Assembly (NCBI GenBank): GCA_016786725.1
Contig: JAEUVU010000013.1
Coordinates: forward strand, 1-64,000
Source of the DNA: Ferruginibacter sp.
Lineage (GTDB): Bacteria > Bacteroidota > Bacteroidia > Chitinophagales > Chitinophagaceae
DNA length: 64,000 bases
Direction of reading: 5' to 3'
A model generated the notes under the pieces. That model saw nothing but the letters and a program-made list of their open reading frames with translations. It ran no database searches and was not told the origin of the DNA. Made by a program: the position numbers and the translations under genes. Shown here one piece after another: positions 1 through 8,853 of this stretch. Every line of letters starts with the position of its first letter. The stretch's first letter is position 1.

Positions 1-289
1 GATAGGCCATATGATAGGCCTGTTCGCCCGCATTGGCAATACTGCCGATGGCTTTATAAAACTCATAAAAATCGTAGCCCGGCATATTGATAGAGTCAAT
101 ACCTTTTTCATAAACACTGAGCACTTCATTAATAACAGCCTGCTCAACCACGCCTACATGGCCGCTGTTATTGCTGACTGGCTGTACCTTACCCGAGGCA
201 GCCGGAAAACTGAAACCATCTGTTGGCTGCACCGGTTCCTGTGCTTCAGTTTCGTTCTCTCTTACAAAGAGGTTTTTCCAACTTTTCAT
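1..289 (-). CDS. Hypothetical protein, N-terminal part (runs off the window)
   Basis: An open minus-strand frame begins with ATG at 289 and stays open to the window edge, giving about 96 residues of a longer protein. It starts MKSWKNLFVRENETEAQEP, has a polar Pro/Gln-rich stretch to about residue 40, then looks helical, with a segment around VLSVYEKGIDSINMPGYDF. There is no signal peptide or membrane segment, so it is probably cytoplasmic. I do not recognise a family. The frame is preferred over the opposite-strand frame (11-298) because its start sits just downstream of an intergenic terminator and its codon use matches the neighbours. Confidence 0.6.
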   Translation of the reverse strand, partial: MKSWKNLFVRENETEAQEPVQPTDGFSFPAASGKVQPVSNNSGHVGVVEQAVINEVLSVYEKGIDSINMPGYDFYEFYKAIGSIANAGEQAYHMAY

Positions 290-379
290 AATTGCTAAAA
301 AAGGTTGTAATTAAATAAGAATAAAGATAATGATAAAAAAATATCGGTTGCCAAAACCTTCGCTGTTGTCCGGGTACAA

Positions 380-409
380 AAAAGCTCCCGAAATTTTCCG
401 GGAGCTTTT
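380..409 (-). terminator. Rho-independent terminator of the DUF1579 gene
   Basis: Perfect 11-bp stem AAAAGCTCCCG / CGGGAGCTTTT with an 8-nt loop. T-runs lie on both sides, so it could act in either direction. It sits 18 bases past the stop of the gene that ends at 427. Confidence 0.8.
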
Positions 410-426
410 AAAGTATAACAACTGGT

Positions 427-1083
427 TTACTTCTTCTTCTTAAAGGTTCCTTCCATAAACTTCATTTCCTTCCCATCCATTCCGCTTCCATACATGGTCA
501 TTTTATATGTATTGTCATCAATCATTACCATTTCTTCCCTTATGTCGCCGTCTTTGCCGGTCATAAAATCAGTTTGATGCCCCTTTAGGGAAAGTGTTTT
601 TGTGGCTTCGTTATAAGTGCCGGTCATGTGTACAATACCCGTGCCCATATTATCTACCCAGGTGCTGGTAAACATTTTCTTCGCATTATCATAACCCATG
701 GTACTCATACCTTCGAGGGGAGCTCCCATCATGCTGCCTGTAAATTTTCCGATAACATACCTGCCACCTAAAACAGAACTTTGTACATTAACGGCTTTTG
801 AAATTGCGGGTGGGGCATCGGCCGCCATCCAGCTGCTTACATCGCCTTCCCAGGTACCATTTGTTTTTTCCATCCATTTGTGCATATCGCCGGGGGTGGC
901 AAATTCCATCCAGGCTTTGTTCATGGCTGCAGTATCGGGAGCAGCAGCAGGGGCGGCATCTTTTGCAGCAGGCTGCTCATTTGTTAAGGAATCTGCTTTT
1001 GCAGTTTCTGTCTTTTCGCCGTTATTATTACAGGCAAAAAATAAGATGGAGGAGGCACAAAGTGCAAGCGTTACGTGTTTCAT
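427..1083 (-). CDS. DUF1579 family lipoprotein
   Basis: A 218-residue exported lipoprotein of unknown function. The N-terminus is a lipoprotein signal ending in FFAC, with Cys18 as the predicted lipidated residue. A low-complexity Ala/Pro/Lys/Thr linker follows to about residue 55, then a DUF1579 domain (about 60-217), recognisable by the pattern MGYDNAKKMFTSTWVDNMGTG and a final TFKKKK. Family members are small beta-rich proteins common in Bacteroidota and planctomycetes; no reaction is established. The ATG start is supported by the signal peptide. It appears monocistronic, with its own terminator downstream. Confidence 0.85.
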   Translation of the reverse strand: MKHVTLALCASSILFFACNNNGEKTETAKADSLTNEQPAAKDAAPAAAPDTAAMNKAWMEFATPGDMHKWMEKTNGTWEGDVSSWMAADAPPAISKAVNVQSSVLGGRYVIGKFTGSMMGAPLEGMSTMGYDNAKKMFTSTWVDNMGTGIVHMTGTYNEATKTLSLKGHQTDFMTGKDGDIREEMVMIDDNTYKMTMYGSGMDGKEMKFMEGTFKKKK

Positions 1084-1155
1084 GTTTAATTAATTTTTAA
1101 ACAAAATACAATTTGCCTTTTGCTTATGCAAGAAGAAAATACAGAAGAGGTAATT

Positions 1156-1806
1156 TTATAAAGACAGTTGTTTAAGCACATTTTCAATGCGTTCTTTTAC
1201 ATCTTCGTACGGCGTATAACCCCTGGCCACCATCATAAATTTTGTTTCGCCGGTTTGAATAAATACGGTTGGATAACCGGTAACCTGCAACTGCTTCATC
1301 AATGCAAATTCATAACGGGCCATTTCTTTGTACTCAGCACCTTTCAGTTTATTGTAAAAAGCTTCATGCTGTAAATTGTATTTATCTAAAAGATGGCGGT
1401 ATGCTTCATCATCATCCAGGTCACGCCCTTCGTAATTTAGGGCGTATTGCAGCTCGGTGGCAAACTCCAGTTGTCTCTCAGGATAATACTCTTTTAAAAT
1501 GCACAGGGCAATGGCAGGCTTTTCAGAATTCATCACCCAATCACTTTTATCCGGGTTATTGATATGCCACAAAAAATCATCACCGAATTTAATACCGCTC
1601 AGTTCTTCTACCCGTTTGTATGCAGTTTGAATGTAAGGGCCTATCTTTTCAATGGGCATTACGCCTTCGCCGGTCATCATGCCGCCGCTGAGTACTTCTA
1701 TTTCCAGCCTGTCCTTGTAATCAGCTGCTATTTGTTTTATAACCGGGCTAAAGCCATAGCACCATCCGCAGTAAGCATCGTAACAATAAATGATAGCTGG
1801 TTTCAT
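1156..1806 (-). CDS. DsbA-family (FrnE-like) thioredoxin-fold protein
   Basis: A 216-residue protein of the DsbA / 2-hydroxychromene-2-carboxylate isomerase-like superfamily. The active-site motif CGWC lies near the N-terminus (YCYDAYCGWCYGF, residues 8-20). The cis-proline element is visible as TGYPTVF near the C-terminus, with a helical insertion between them. There is no signal peptide, so it is probably a cytoplasmic dithiol/disulfide oxidoreductase of the FrnE type rather than a periplasmic DsbA. The longest frame begins at a TTG at 1830; I prefer the ATG at 1806 (MKPAIIYCYD), which places the first beta strand at the start as usual for the family. It lies 48 bases downstream of the papain-like protease gene. 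Confidence 0.8.
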   Translation of the reverse strand: MKPAIIYCYDAYCGWCYGFSPVIKQIAADYKDRLEIEVLSGGMMTGEGVMPIEKIGPYIQTAYKRVEELSGIKFGDDFLWHINNPDKSDWVMNSEKPAIALCILKEYYPERQLEFATELQYALNYEGRDLDDDEAYRHLLDKYNLQHEAFYNKLKGAEYKEMARYEFALMKQLQVTGYPTVFIQTGETKFMMVARGYTPYEDVKERIENVLKQLSL

Positions 1807-1854
1807 TTTGTAAAGATACTGTGGCAGCAACTTCTCATAAAGGGCAATTAATTT

Positions 1855-2937
1855 TTAAAAGGCCATTTTCATTCTTAATACAGTGGGTATAGCCTTTTTA
1901 TTAACAATGAGGGCAATAGTTTTTATTTTAAAATAGTCTTCCTGCATGTAGAGATAACCGCCAAGTGCATTTGAATAATCGCCCCAGGAATTTTTAACGT
2001 AATACCATTTTTTATTTTTGCTGTCGCATGCTGTACCTGTAACCTGCATCATATGGTCTATGGTACTGCTTTTGTCTTCATAGGTTTTTTGCCTTTCGGT
2101 TTTAAAATCAGTAATTGAATAACCAAGCTTTGCAATGCCGCTTTCATGCATAAAACCCGTTTCGGTAACATCGCCATCCCAGCAAACGGTATAGCCATTA
2201 GCCAATGCCGAGTCTGTTACCTGCATAAGATCATCGAGCGGGATATTATAATAATTGTCCTTCGTCCAGTTGTACTTGTCTTCCAGCACAAAATATTTGT
2301 AGAAGGGATGGTGTGTGTAGGATGTAAGTTCAACGTAATCATCTGCATTAAACTGAAGTATGTTTTTTGTAAAACTTACCGGTGTGTATGACCTGCCTTT
2401 ATATAAAAATGTTTCGGGAACCTTACCAAGCCATTGGTCCAGTATCTTATTCATATAAACCAGGTCGGCAGTTGATGGCTTGGCTTTTTTCTGTTTCACC
2501 AGCTTATTTGCAAAATGAAGCAGGAGCGTATCCAGCTTCGCCTGGTTGTGGTTTTGTTCGCCATTGGGCCTGCCGGTGTATATTTCTTCGGGTACAATGC
2601 CGTGTTGCTTTATCACTTTCATTATATCATGAAACTGCCCGCCGGGTGTAAAAAAGGTTTTGCCTTTTTGTGCAAGGTACTGGTACATTTTGTTGATGTA
2701 AGAATAGCGGGCCACAAACATTTCGGAAAGGTTGATGTGCTGACCGGTCTTTAAAAACAATTCGCTTTCTAAAAAAGAGTTGCCTGCAAAACCCCAGCAG
2801 GTGGATGACATATATTGATCCTGCACGGGCGGGCATTTAATGGAACTGGTGAGCTTAATGCCAAGGGCTTCGGGAGTTTGCTGGGCGGCTGCAATAAAAG
2901 CAGGTGAGAAAGCTATGATGAAAATTATTTTTTTCAT
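1855..2937 (-). CDS. Secreted papain-like (C1 family) cysteine peptidase
   Basis: A 360-residue protein with a signal peptide (MKKIIFIIAFSPAFIAAAQQ) followed by a C1-like peptidase fold. The oxyanion Gln41 and nucleophile Cys47 are seen in QYMSSTCWGFA. The catalytic His is in DHMMQVTGTA and the Asn in YVKNSWGD, so the triad is complete. The spacing and the long insertion between Cys and His resemble the bleomycin hydrolase / aminopeptidase C branch rather than classical papain, but the protein is shorter and exported. It probably cleaves peptides in the periplasm or outside the cell. It lies between polA and the DsbA-like gene on the same strand. Confidence 0.85.
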   Translation of the reverse strand: MKKIIFIIAFSPAFIAAAQQTPEALGIKLTSSIKCPPVQDQYMSSTCWGFAGNSFLESELFLKTGQHINLSEMFVARYSYINKMYQYLAQKGKTFFTPGGQFHDIMKVIKQHGIVPEEIYTGRPNGEQNHNQAKLDTLLLHFANKLVKQKKAKPSTADLVYMNKILDQWLGKVPETFLYKGRSYTPVSFTKNILQFNADDYVELTSYTHHPFYKYFVLEDKYNWTKDNYYNIPLDDLMQVTDSALANGYTVCWDGDVTETGFMHESGIAKLGYSITDFKTERQKTYEDKSSTIDHMMQVTGTACDSKNKKWYYVKNSWGDYSNALGGYLYMQEDYFKIKTIALIVNKKAIPTVLRMKMAF

Positions 2938-2991
2938 GTTACTAAAATAACCTGCGGATTATTTACAATCTATACCGTTAACAGGGTATAA

Positions 2992-5835
2992 TCAATGCGC
3001 TTCCAGCCAGCTTTCCCCCATACCCAGCTCCGCATCTGTTGGCACATCATTGGGTAACGCCAGTGCCGTTTGCATACAGTTTAAAATGATGGGCTTAATA
3101 ATTTCAATTTCATCTTTATGTGCATCAAACACCAATTCATCATGCACCTGTAGCAGCATTTTGCTTTTAAAATTATGCCTGCTGAATTCATCATGAATTT
3201 TTATCATCGCCAGTTTTATCATATCGGCGGCACTGCCTTGTATGGGTGAGTTGATGGCATTACGTTCAGCAAAAGCACGAACAGTAAAGTTGGCGCTGCC
3301 GATATCTTTAAGCCAGCGCTTACGGCCCATCAGGGTTTGTACATAGCCATGTTCCTGTGCAAAATGGATAGTATCATCCATATATTTCTGAATATTGGGA
3401 AATTGCTTTTTGTAATTATCAATGATTTCTTTTGCTTCAGTACGGCTGATACCTAAATTCTCTGCCAACCCAAAAGCACCTTGTCCGTAGATAATGCCGA
3501 AATTCACGCTCTTGGCTTTGTAACGCATTTCTTTCGTCACATCTTTTTCCTCTACATTAAAAACTTTGGCTGCTGTAGCAGTATGAATATCTTTACCGGT
3601 CCTGAATGCTTCACACATGTTTGCATCACCGCTGATGGCAGCCACAATACGTAATTCAATTTGTGAGTAATCTGCAGAGATGAGCACATAATTTTCATCA
3701 CGTGGAATAAATGCTTTGCGTATTTCTCTTCCTCTTTCGGTGCGTATAGGAATATTCTGCAGGTTAGGGTTGTTGCTGCTCAAACGGCCGGTAACTGCAA
3801 CCGCCTGTGCATATGATGTATGCACACGGCCTGTTTTTTTATTGATCATCAGCGGCAGTGCATCAACATAAGTTGATTTTAGTTTGGTAAACTCCCGGAA
3901 CACTAAAATATCATCTACAATTTTATTGTTGGCAGCAAGCTTTAATAAAACATCTTCACCGGTTGCATACTGCCCCGTTTTGGTTTTTTTTGCTTTGGGA
4001 TCTATCTGCATTTTATCAAACAACACTTCGCCCAGTTGCTTTGGCGATGCTAAATTAAAACGAACGCCTGCCTGTGCATACACAGATTCTTCCGCAGCCT
4101 TCGCTTCCTTCTCCAGTTCTTTTGAATATTCTTTTAAGAATGCTTCATCAATACGTATGCCTTCAAATTCCATCGCAGTAAGCACTTTCACCAATGGATT
4201 CTCTACCTCGTAAAAAACCCTTTCTACTTCTCTTTCTTTTAATTTGGGCAGAAGTATATGCTTTAATTGAAAAGTGATGTCTGCATCTTCAGCAGCATAT
4301 TCTTTTATCTTTTCCGGCTCTACATCCCTCATGCTTCCCTGCCCCTTTCCTTTTTTACCAATCAGTTCTTCAATATGCACCGGTTCGTAACCTAAAAATT
4401 TTTCACTCAGGTAATCCATGCCATTCTTGCCATCAGGTTCAATAACATAATTAGCCAGCATGCTGTCGAATGTGTTACCGGCAATTTCAATGCCCTGCCA
4501 TTTCAATATCAGCATATCGTATTTAATGTTGTGGCCTACCCAGGTTTTGGATGCATCATTAAAAAGCGGTTTAAAGAATTGCATCCTTCTGGCAGTTTCT
4601 TTTTCATCGGGCGGACAAAAAACATAAAAGCCTTCTCCAGCCTTCACAGAAAAACTCATCCCGACTATTTCCGCATCGTTGGCATCAATACCGGTTGTTT
4701 CAGTATCAAAACATATTTCATCAAATGAAGAAAGATATTTTATAAGGTCTGAAATTTCTGCATCGGTTTGCACCAGAGAATATTCGTGTGGCGTATTGTG
4801 GATGTTTGCAGCCCCCCCACCCCCCGAAGGGGGGATTTCGGAACTTTTTAATTCAATGCGTTCAGCAACTGGTTCAATGACGTTTCCGAAAAGATCCATC
4901 TGCACATTTTGTTTTGAACTCTTATTACCATCAGAGTCCAGACTCCCCCCTTCGGGGGGCGGGGGGGCTCCAAGTATCCTTTCCCCAAGCGTCTTAAACT
5001 CCAGCTCTTCAAAAATGGCTTTCAACGCCGGCTTGTCCATCTCCTTAATCAAAAAATTTTCTTCATGAAATTCAACCGGCACATTTAAAATGATGGTGGC
5101 AAGTTTTTTACTCATGATGGCAGCCTCTTTACCTGCTCTTACTTTTTCGCCCAGCGCACCTTTTATATTATCTGCATTTTCTAAAATGGTTTCAAGGTTG
5201 CCATATTCTTTTAAAAGCTTGGCGGCAGTTTTTTCGCCCACGCCCTTTATGCCGGGAATATTATCTACCGCATCACCCATCAGGCCAAGCATATCAATTA
5301 CCTGGTCCACATTGGCAATGTCCCACTTTTCACAAACTTCTTTTGGTCCCAGTATTTCAAACTTACCGCCCTGGTATGGCGGCTTGTATATCTTGATGTT
5401 TTCAGAAACAAGCTGACCGTAATCTTTATCCGGCGTAACCATATACACTTCATATCCCTCCTTTTCAGCCATCTTTGCCAAAGCGCCGATCACATCATCG
5501 GCTTCGTAACCATCTACAGCAATTACAGGAATATTCAGCCCTTCAATAATCCTCTTAATATCCGGCACAGCCGAAGAAATATCTTCGGGCGTTTCCTGGC
5601 GGTTGGCTTTATAGTCTGCAAAATCGGTATGCCTTTCGGTAGGAGCATGTGTATCAAAACACACAGCCATATGTGTTGGGTTCTGATTTTTTATCAGCTC
5701 TAAGATAGTATTGGTGAAACCAAACTGTGCATTGGTATTGCGGCCTTTACTTGTAATGCGTGGGTTGCGTATGAGTGCATAGTATGCACGGAAAACCAGT
5801 GCATAGGCATCTAAAAGAAATAGTTTTTTTGACAT
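2992..5835 (-). CDS. polA: DNA polymerase I
   Basis: A 947-residue family A polymerase for Okazaki-fragment processing and repair. The 5'-nuclease domain (about 1-290) shows DGYEADDVIGALA and a helix-hairpin-helix near VGEKTAAKLL. The 3'-5' exonuclease domain (about 360-550) keeps all three motifs: DTETTG, GHNIKYD and YAAEDAD, so proofreading should be active. The polymerase domain shows DYSQIELRI, RYKAKSVNFGIIYG and QVHDELVFD. The longest frame opens at a TTG (5853); the ATG at 5835 (MSKKLFLLDAY) matches the family start. The linker after residue 290 contains two Pro/Gly tracts encoded by an inverted pair of GC-rich repeats (4811-4969). Confidence 0.97.
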   Translation of the reverse strand: MSKKLFLLDAYALVFRAYYALIRNPRITSKGRNTNAQFGFTNTILELIKNQNPTHMAVCFDTHAPTERHTDFADYKANRQETPEDISSAVPDIKRIIEGLNIPVIAVDGYEADDVIGALAKMAEKEGYEVYMVTPDKDYGQLVSENIKIYKPPYQGGKFEILGPKEVCEKWDIANVDQVIDMLGLMGDAVDNIPGIKGVGEKTAAKLLKEYGNLETILENADNIKGALGEKVRAGKEAAIMSKKLATIILNVPVEFHEENFLIKEMDKPALKAIFEELEFKTLGERILGAPPPPEGGSLDSDGNKSSKQNVQMDLFGNVIEPVAERIELKSSEIPPSGGGGAANIHNTPHEYSLVQTDAEISDLIKYLSSFDEICFDTETTGIDANDAEIVGMSFSVKAGEGFYVFCPPDEKETARRMQFFKPLFNDASKTWVGHNIKYDMLILKWQGIEIAGNTFDSMLANYVIEPDGKNGMDYLSEKFLGYEPVHIEELIGKKGKGQGSMRDVEPEKIKEYAAEDADITFQLKHILLPKLKEREVERVFYEVENPLVKVLTAMEFEGIRIDEAFLKEYSKELEKEAKAAEESVYAQAGVRFNLASPKQLGEVLFDKMQIDPKAKKTKTGQYATGEDVLLKLAANNKIVDDILVFREFTKLKSTYVDALPLMINKKTGRVHTSYAQAVAVTGRLSSNNPNLQNIPIRTERGREIRKAFIPRDENYVLISADYSQIELRIVAAISGDANMCEAFRTGKDIHTATAAKVFNVEEKDVTKEMRYKAKSVNFGIIYGQGAFGLAENLGISRTEAKEIIDNYKKQFPNIQKYMDDTIHFAQEHGYVQTLMGRKRWLKDIGSANFTVRAFAERNAINSPIQGSAADMIKLAMIKIHDEFSRHNFKSKMLLQVHDELVFDAHKDEIEIIKPIILNCMQTALALPNDVPTDAELGMGESWLEAH
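4810..4969. repeat. Inverted pair of GC-rich REP-like elements inside polA
   Basis: Two 26-nt arms, about 4810-4835 and 4944-4969, are inverted copies of each other with a single mismatch. Each contains the small palindrome CCCCCCGAAGGGGGG. The arms are about 108 bases apart. They are read in frame as APPPPEGG (distal copy) and IPPSGGGGA (proximal copy), flanking a normal-looking linker with QMDLFGNVIE. The pair sits between the 5'-nuclease and proofreading domains, where length variation should be tolerated. Confidence 0.85.
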
Positions 5836-5870
5836 ACCATAAAAGTAAAACAATTGTGGATGCCATTAGC

Positions 5871-5903
5871 AGGGTTGCCAACCTTTTAAAGGTTGCCAAC
5901 CCT
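5871..5903. repeat. GGTTGCCAACC inverted repeat, copy 1
   Basis: AGGGTTGCCAACCTTT (5871-5886) is followed one base later by AAAGGTTGCCAACCCT (5888-5903). The second is the reverse complement of the first except for one central base. It lies upstream of polA. The same 16-nt word recurs as a perfect inverted pair at 12726-12788 upstream of uvrB. Confidence 0.85.
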
Positions 5904-5920
5904 TACTGCCTGAAAAATCC

Positions 5921-5951
5921 AAAAGCCGCTCCTCTGGCAGAAGCGGCTTTT
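5921..5951 (-). terminator. Hairpin terminator after the lipocalin-like gene
   Basis: Perfect 10-bp stem AAAAGCCGCT / AGCGGCTTTT with an 11-base loop, flanked by A and T runs. It lies downstream of the minus-strand gene ending at 5999 and upstream of polA. On the plus strand it precedes an ACTAACT sequence and a 9-codon ORF (5990-6019). Confidence 0.7.
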
Positions 5952-6019
5952 TAAGATCATTAAACTCAAATAAACAAAAACTAACTATTATGAAAAAATC
6001 AGAGACTCGTTATCTGTAA
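5952..6019 (+). other. Orphan ACTAACT / mini-ORF unit, copy 1
   Basis: After the hairpin at 5921-5951, AAACAAAAACTAACTATT precedes an ATG (5990) with a nine-residue frame (MKKSETRYL) that runs into the 3' end of the minus-strand lipoprotein gene. The layout matches 62893-62984. The short frame is probably not translated as a gene. Confidence 0.4.
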
Positions 6020-6418
6020 ACGGTTTTCCTGCGTATTTTTTGTGTTCAGGAAATTCAACTGCCACTTTGAAATGGCGTCAATATTCCAGTTATTATTCAG
6101 CTTTGATAGTGCAGGGTCTTTTGTATCAAGATTGATAGAAATTCTTTTAAGGATATCATCCTCGGCCCAGTTACCTAATATCTTTTTGCCATTCTTATAA
6201 GCTATGATCTTGCCGGATGGCTCAAAAGTGAGCATACAACCGTCAAACCTGGCGGTTTCATCCTGCTGCGATTCTGTATAGAGGTTTATTTTCCAGGCGC
6301 CTTTGGTTACACGGGGGGTTGCAGAAACGGCAGCGGTCATCTTATCAATTCCGGTGCAGGCAGCGAAATAAAGTATTACCGAACACTTTACCGCAAATAG
6401 AAGTATTGGTTTTTTCAT
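5999..6418 (-). CDS. Lipocalin-like lipoprotein
   Basis: A 139-residue small lipoprotein. The signal sequence ends in YFAAC, with Cys21 as the predicted lipidation site. The mature part (about 38-135) starts GAWKINLYTES and has repeated beta-strand patterns (GCMLTFEPSGKIIAYKNGKKILGNW and a closing Trp-containing strand). This resembles the small lipocalin-like domain proteins that are frequent in Bacteroidota, but ligand and role are unknown. The ATG start is fixed by the signal peptide. It stands alone, 71 bases downstream of the esterase gene. Confidence 0.7.
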   Translation of the reverse strand: MKKPILLFAVKCSVILYFAACTGIDKMTAAVSATPRVTKGAWKINLYTESQQDETARFDGCMLTFEPSGKIIAYKNGKKILGNWAEDDILKRISINLDTKDPALSKLNNNWNIDAISKWQLNFLNTKNTQENRLQITSL

Positions 6419-6489
6419 GATAACAGGACAATTGGATACCTGTATAACTGAAAAAGCCTTTATATTATTGTGTGGCGCAATGAGAAATC

Positions 6490-7221
6490 TCAGAACCGGG
6501 TGTCAAAATAGACAGGTAACATGGCCCTCCAGGTTGGCCAGTCGTGTTTCCATTCTTCGCCCCAAACATCCAGCTCGTAATTAATGCCCTTGCTGTAAAG
6601 CAGGCCTGCAAAGGCCCTGCTGGCGTTGGGATCTTCATAAGCGCCGCTGCCGGTTAAGATATGTACGTGGCGGCTTTTTCGTATCTGCTCCAGTATATTA
6701 TGATCCTCCAGGTTGCGGATATAATGCATGGGGCTGTTGAAGTAAACCTGCTCATCAAAATAACCATCGGTATATTCGGTAAGATCGTACACACCGCTCA
6801 TGGCAATAACGCCATTGATGATATCGGGGCGTTTTAAAAAGAGGTTCATGCTGTGCAGGGCACCAAAAGAAGCGCCGCAGAGAATGATCTCGGTTTCATT
6901 GGATGTATTGTGTTTTATAAAAGGGATCACTTCGTTAAAAACGTATTCGTTGAACTGGTTTTGGCGGATGGCTTTGTGTTCGCCCAGCATTTCTTTATTA
7001 AGCCAGCTTTCGTTGTTGATGCTGTTGATGGAAAAGACTTTTATTTTACCGCCATTGATATAAGGCGCCAGGGTTTCCATCATCTGAAAACGCTCATACT
7101 CCAGGTAATCTGCCGCCGCCGTTGGTACAAATAAAATGGCAGTGCCGTAATCTCCATAGGTAACAATGGGCATTTCTTTTTGCAGGGCCGGGCTGTACCA
7201 GCTGTTTAGTTCTTTCTTCAT
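6490..7221 (-). CDS. Esterase family protein (alpha/beta hydrolase)
   Basis: A 243-residue alpha/beta hydrolase of the putative-esterase (esterase D-like) group. The nucleophile elbow is GASFGA with Ser118. The C-terminal catalytic His lies in EWKHDWPTW, and the Asp is likely in the GSGAYEDPNA strand-loop region. There is no signal peptide, so it should act in the cytoplasm on an ester substrate that cannot be named from sequence. The N-terminus (SWYSPALQKEMPIVTYGDYG) is typical of Bacteroidota members. Upstream lies a divergent intergenic region shared with the Ig-repeat lipoprotein. Confidence 0.85.
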   Translation of the reverse strand: MKKELNSWYSPALQKEMPIVTYGDYGTAILFVPTAAADYLEYERFQMMETLAPYINGGKIKVFSINSINNESWLNKEMLGEHKAIRQNQFNEYVFNEVIPFIKHNTSNETEIILCGASFGALHSMNLFLKRPDIINGVIAMSGVYDLTEYTDGYFDEQVYFNSPMHYIRNLEDHNILEQIRKSRHVHILTGSGAYEDPNASRAFAGLLYSKGINYELDVWGEEWKHDWPTWRAMLPVYFDTRF

Positions 7222-7396
7222 GTGATGAACGCTTTTTTAAACAATGATTTAACTACTCAATTTCAGAGGGCTAAAAGTAAGGCATTTGGCTTTTTGAACG
7301 ATGCTTAATTGTTATTATTTTTTGTGTTTATGTAAAATGCAGTAGGTTTACACCTGAAATAAAGTATTTGTTTTTCGTTATCTAAAACAATTAAAT

Positions 7397-8848
7397 ATGA
7401 TCCGAAATTTATCCCTTGTTGGCTTGCTCAGCTTATTTATTGTATTTGCAAATTCCTGCACAAAAGACCCTGAAAGCGGCGCCAATCCCGGAGGTACTTC
7501 CGTATATAGTTTCGACGGCAACCCCGGCACCTGCGCTACACCAACCATTGCAGGTTTGTACCGGGTTGGTTACGAACTGAATGCTACGAACACAATAACT
7601 ATCAACGTAAATGTTGTTGCCAAAGGTTCCTATGCTATTAATACCACCGGTGTTAATGGTGTTTCATTCTTCGGCAGCGGCGTATTTTCAACTACCGGTC
7701 CGCAAACCGTGGTTTTAACGGGCAGGGGCACACCCCAGAAAAAGGGAAATTTTTCATTTGTTCCTACGAGCAACAATACCTGTAATTTTTCAGTTTCATT
7801 CCTCGACGGGGCGCCTACTGCCGTGTTTACCTATGCAGGCGGCACCTCAAACTGTACGGCACCGGTTATCAGCGGTACTTATGCCAGTGGCGTTGCATTG
7901 GGGTCGGGTAACTATGTAGACCTGGGTGTAAATGTTACAACACCTGGCGCTTATACTGTAAGTACAAATAGTGCCGGTGGTATCAGTTTTTCAGGCAGCG
8001 GTGCTTTTACTGCCACCGGCGCACAGGTGATACGGCTGATCGGTAATGGCACCCCATCGGGCGCCGGCACTTTTACCTTTACACCATCGGGCGGTTGCAG
8101 TTTTAACGTAACTGTAGCACCACCCCCACCACCTGCTGCATTTACCTATACCTGTGCAGCACCCACCATTAGCGGAACCTACACCGCAGGAACGGCTTTA
8201 AATGCCACCAATACAATTGTGGTGCCGGTGAATGTTACCGTAGCAGGACTGTACTCGGTTACTACCAATGCGGATAATGGCGTTACTTTCTCAGCCTCGG
8301 GTGTGTTTGCGGGAACAGGCGCACAAACCATCACCTTGAGGAGTACCAATACCCCCACGGCAGCAGGCACTTTCAGCTATACGCCATCAGGAGCAGGGTG
8401 TTCTTTTGACATTACCTACACCGGCGGCGGTGGTGGTGGCGGAGATTATTTAAGGTGTAAAATAAACGGCGTGTTAACCGACTTCAGTGATGGGATGATC
8501 GGAACACTCGACAATGGATCTTCCCCGTATTTATTTGATGTGGAGGGTTTTCTTGTTGGCGGCAGCGATGGGTTCAGTATCAGCATACAGGATGATAATA
8601 ACCTGATTGCAGCAGGGGCATTTAAAAATTTCTCCCTCTCGAATCAGAATAAGTTTTGTAATATAACCTACACGCCCGGATCTGCATTTTGGCTTTCATC
8701 ATTGTTAAACGCCAATACTTTTACAGTAAATATCACTTCGGTAACGGCAACGACAGTAACAGGAACTTTTTCAGGCACTTTATATGAAAATTCAACCGGG
8801 CCGGCAACCAAAAGCATTACAGAAGGTGTATTTAGTGTAGCATATTAA
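7397..8848 (+). CDS. Surface lipoprotein with three Ig-like repeats
   Basis: A 483-residue lipoprotein. The signal peptide ends FANSC (Cys21), followed by KDPES. Three imperfect repeats of about 95-100 residues (about 45-140, 150-240, 250-340) each begin with C-A/T-x-P-x-I-x-G-x-Y and include GVxFxxSGxFxxTGxQ and a final GTFxFxPS..C, so each probably carries a disulfide-linked beta sandwich. Repeats are joined by a Pro tract and followed by a Gly7 linker. The C-terminal 130 residues (YLRCKINGVLTDF ... EGVFSVAY) look like a DUF6252-type domain. It probably sits on the outer membrane surface; binding or structural roles are inferred only. Confidence 0.75.
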   Translation: MIRNLSLVGLLSLFIVFANSCTKDPESGANPGGTSVYSFDGNPGTCATPTIAGLYRVGYELNATNTITINVNVVAKGSYAINTTGVNGVSFFGSGVFSTTGPQTVVLTGRGTPQKKGNFSFVPTSNNTCNFSVSFLDGAPTAVFTYAGGTSNCTAPVISGTYASGVALGSGNYVDLGVNVTTPGAYTVSTNSAGGISFSGSGAFTATGAQVIRLIGNGTPSGAGTFTFTPSGGCSFNVTVAPPPPPAAFTYTCAAPTISGTYTAGTALNATNTIVVPVNVTVAGLYSVTTNADNGVTFSASGVFAGTGAQTITLRSTNTPTAAGTFSYTPSGAGCSFDITYTGGGGGGGDYLRCKINGVLTDFSDGMIGTLDNGSSPYLFDVEGFLVGGSDGFSISIQDDNNLIAAGAFKNFSLSNQNKFCNITYTPGSAFWLSSLLNANTFTVNITSVTATTVTGTFSGTLYENSTGPATKSITEGVFSVAY

Positions 8849-8853
8849 TAAAA

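Noticed and set aside
698..1100. Plus-strand frames of 100-131 codons opposite the DUF1579 lipoprotein
   Set aside because: Antisense of a clear gene with signal peptide and DUF1579 motifs; composition is not protein-like.
2971..2990. TATACC/GGTATA pair after polA as terminator
   Set aside because: Only 6 bp, AT-rich and no T-run; probably chance.
4679..5068. Plus-strand frame of 129 codons opposite the polA linker
   Set aside because: Shadow of polA: it arises because the GC-rich repeat pair leaves few stops on both strands. No start context or known protein.
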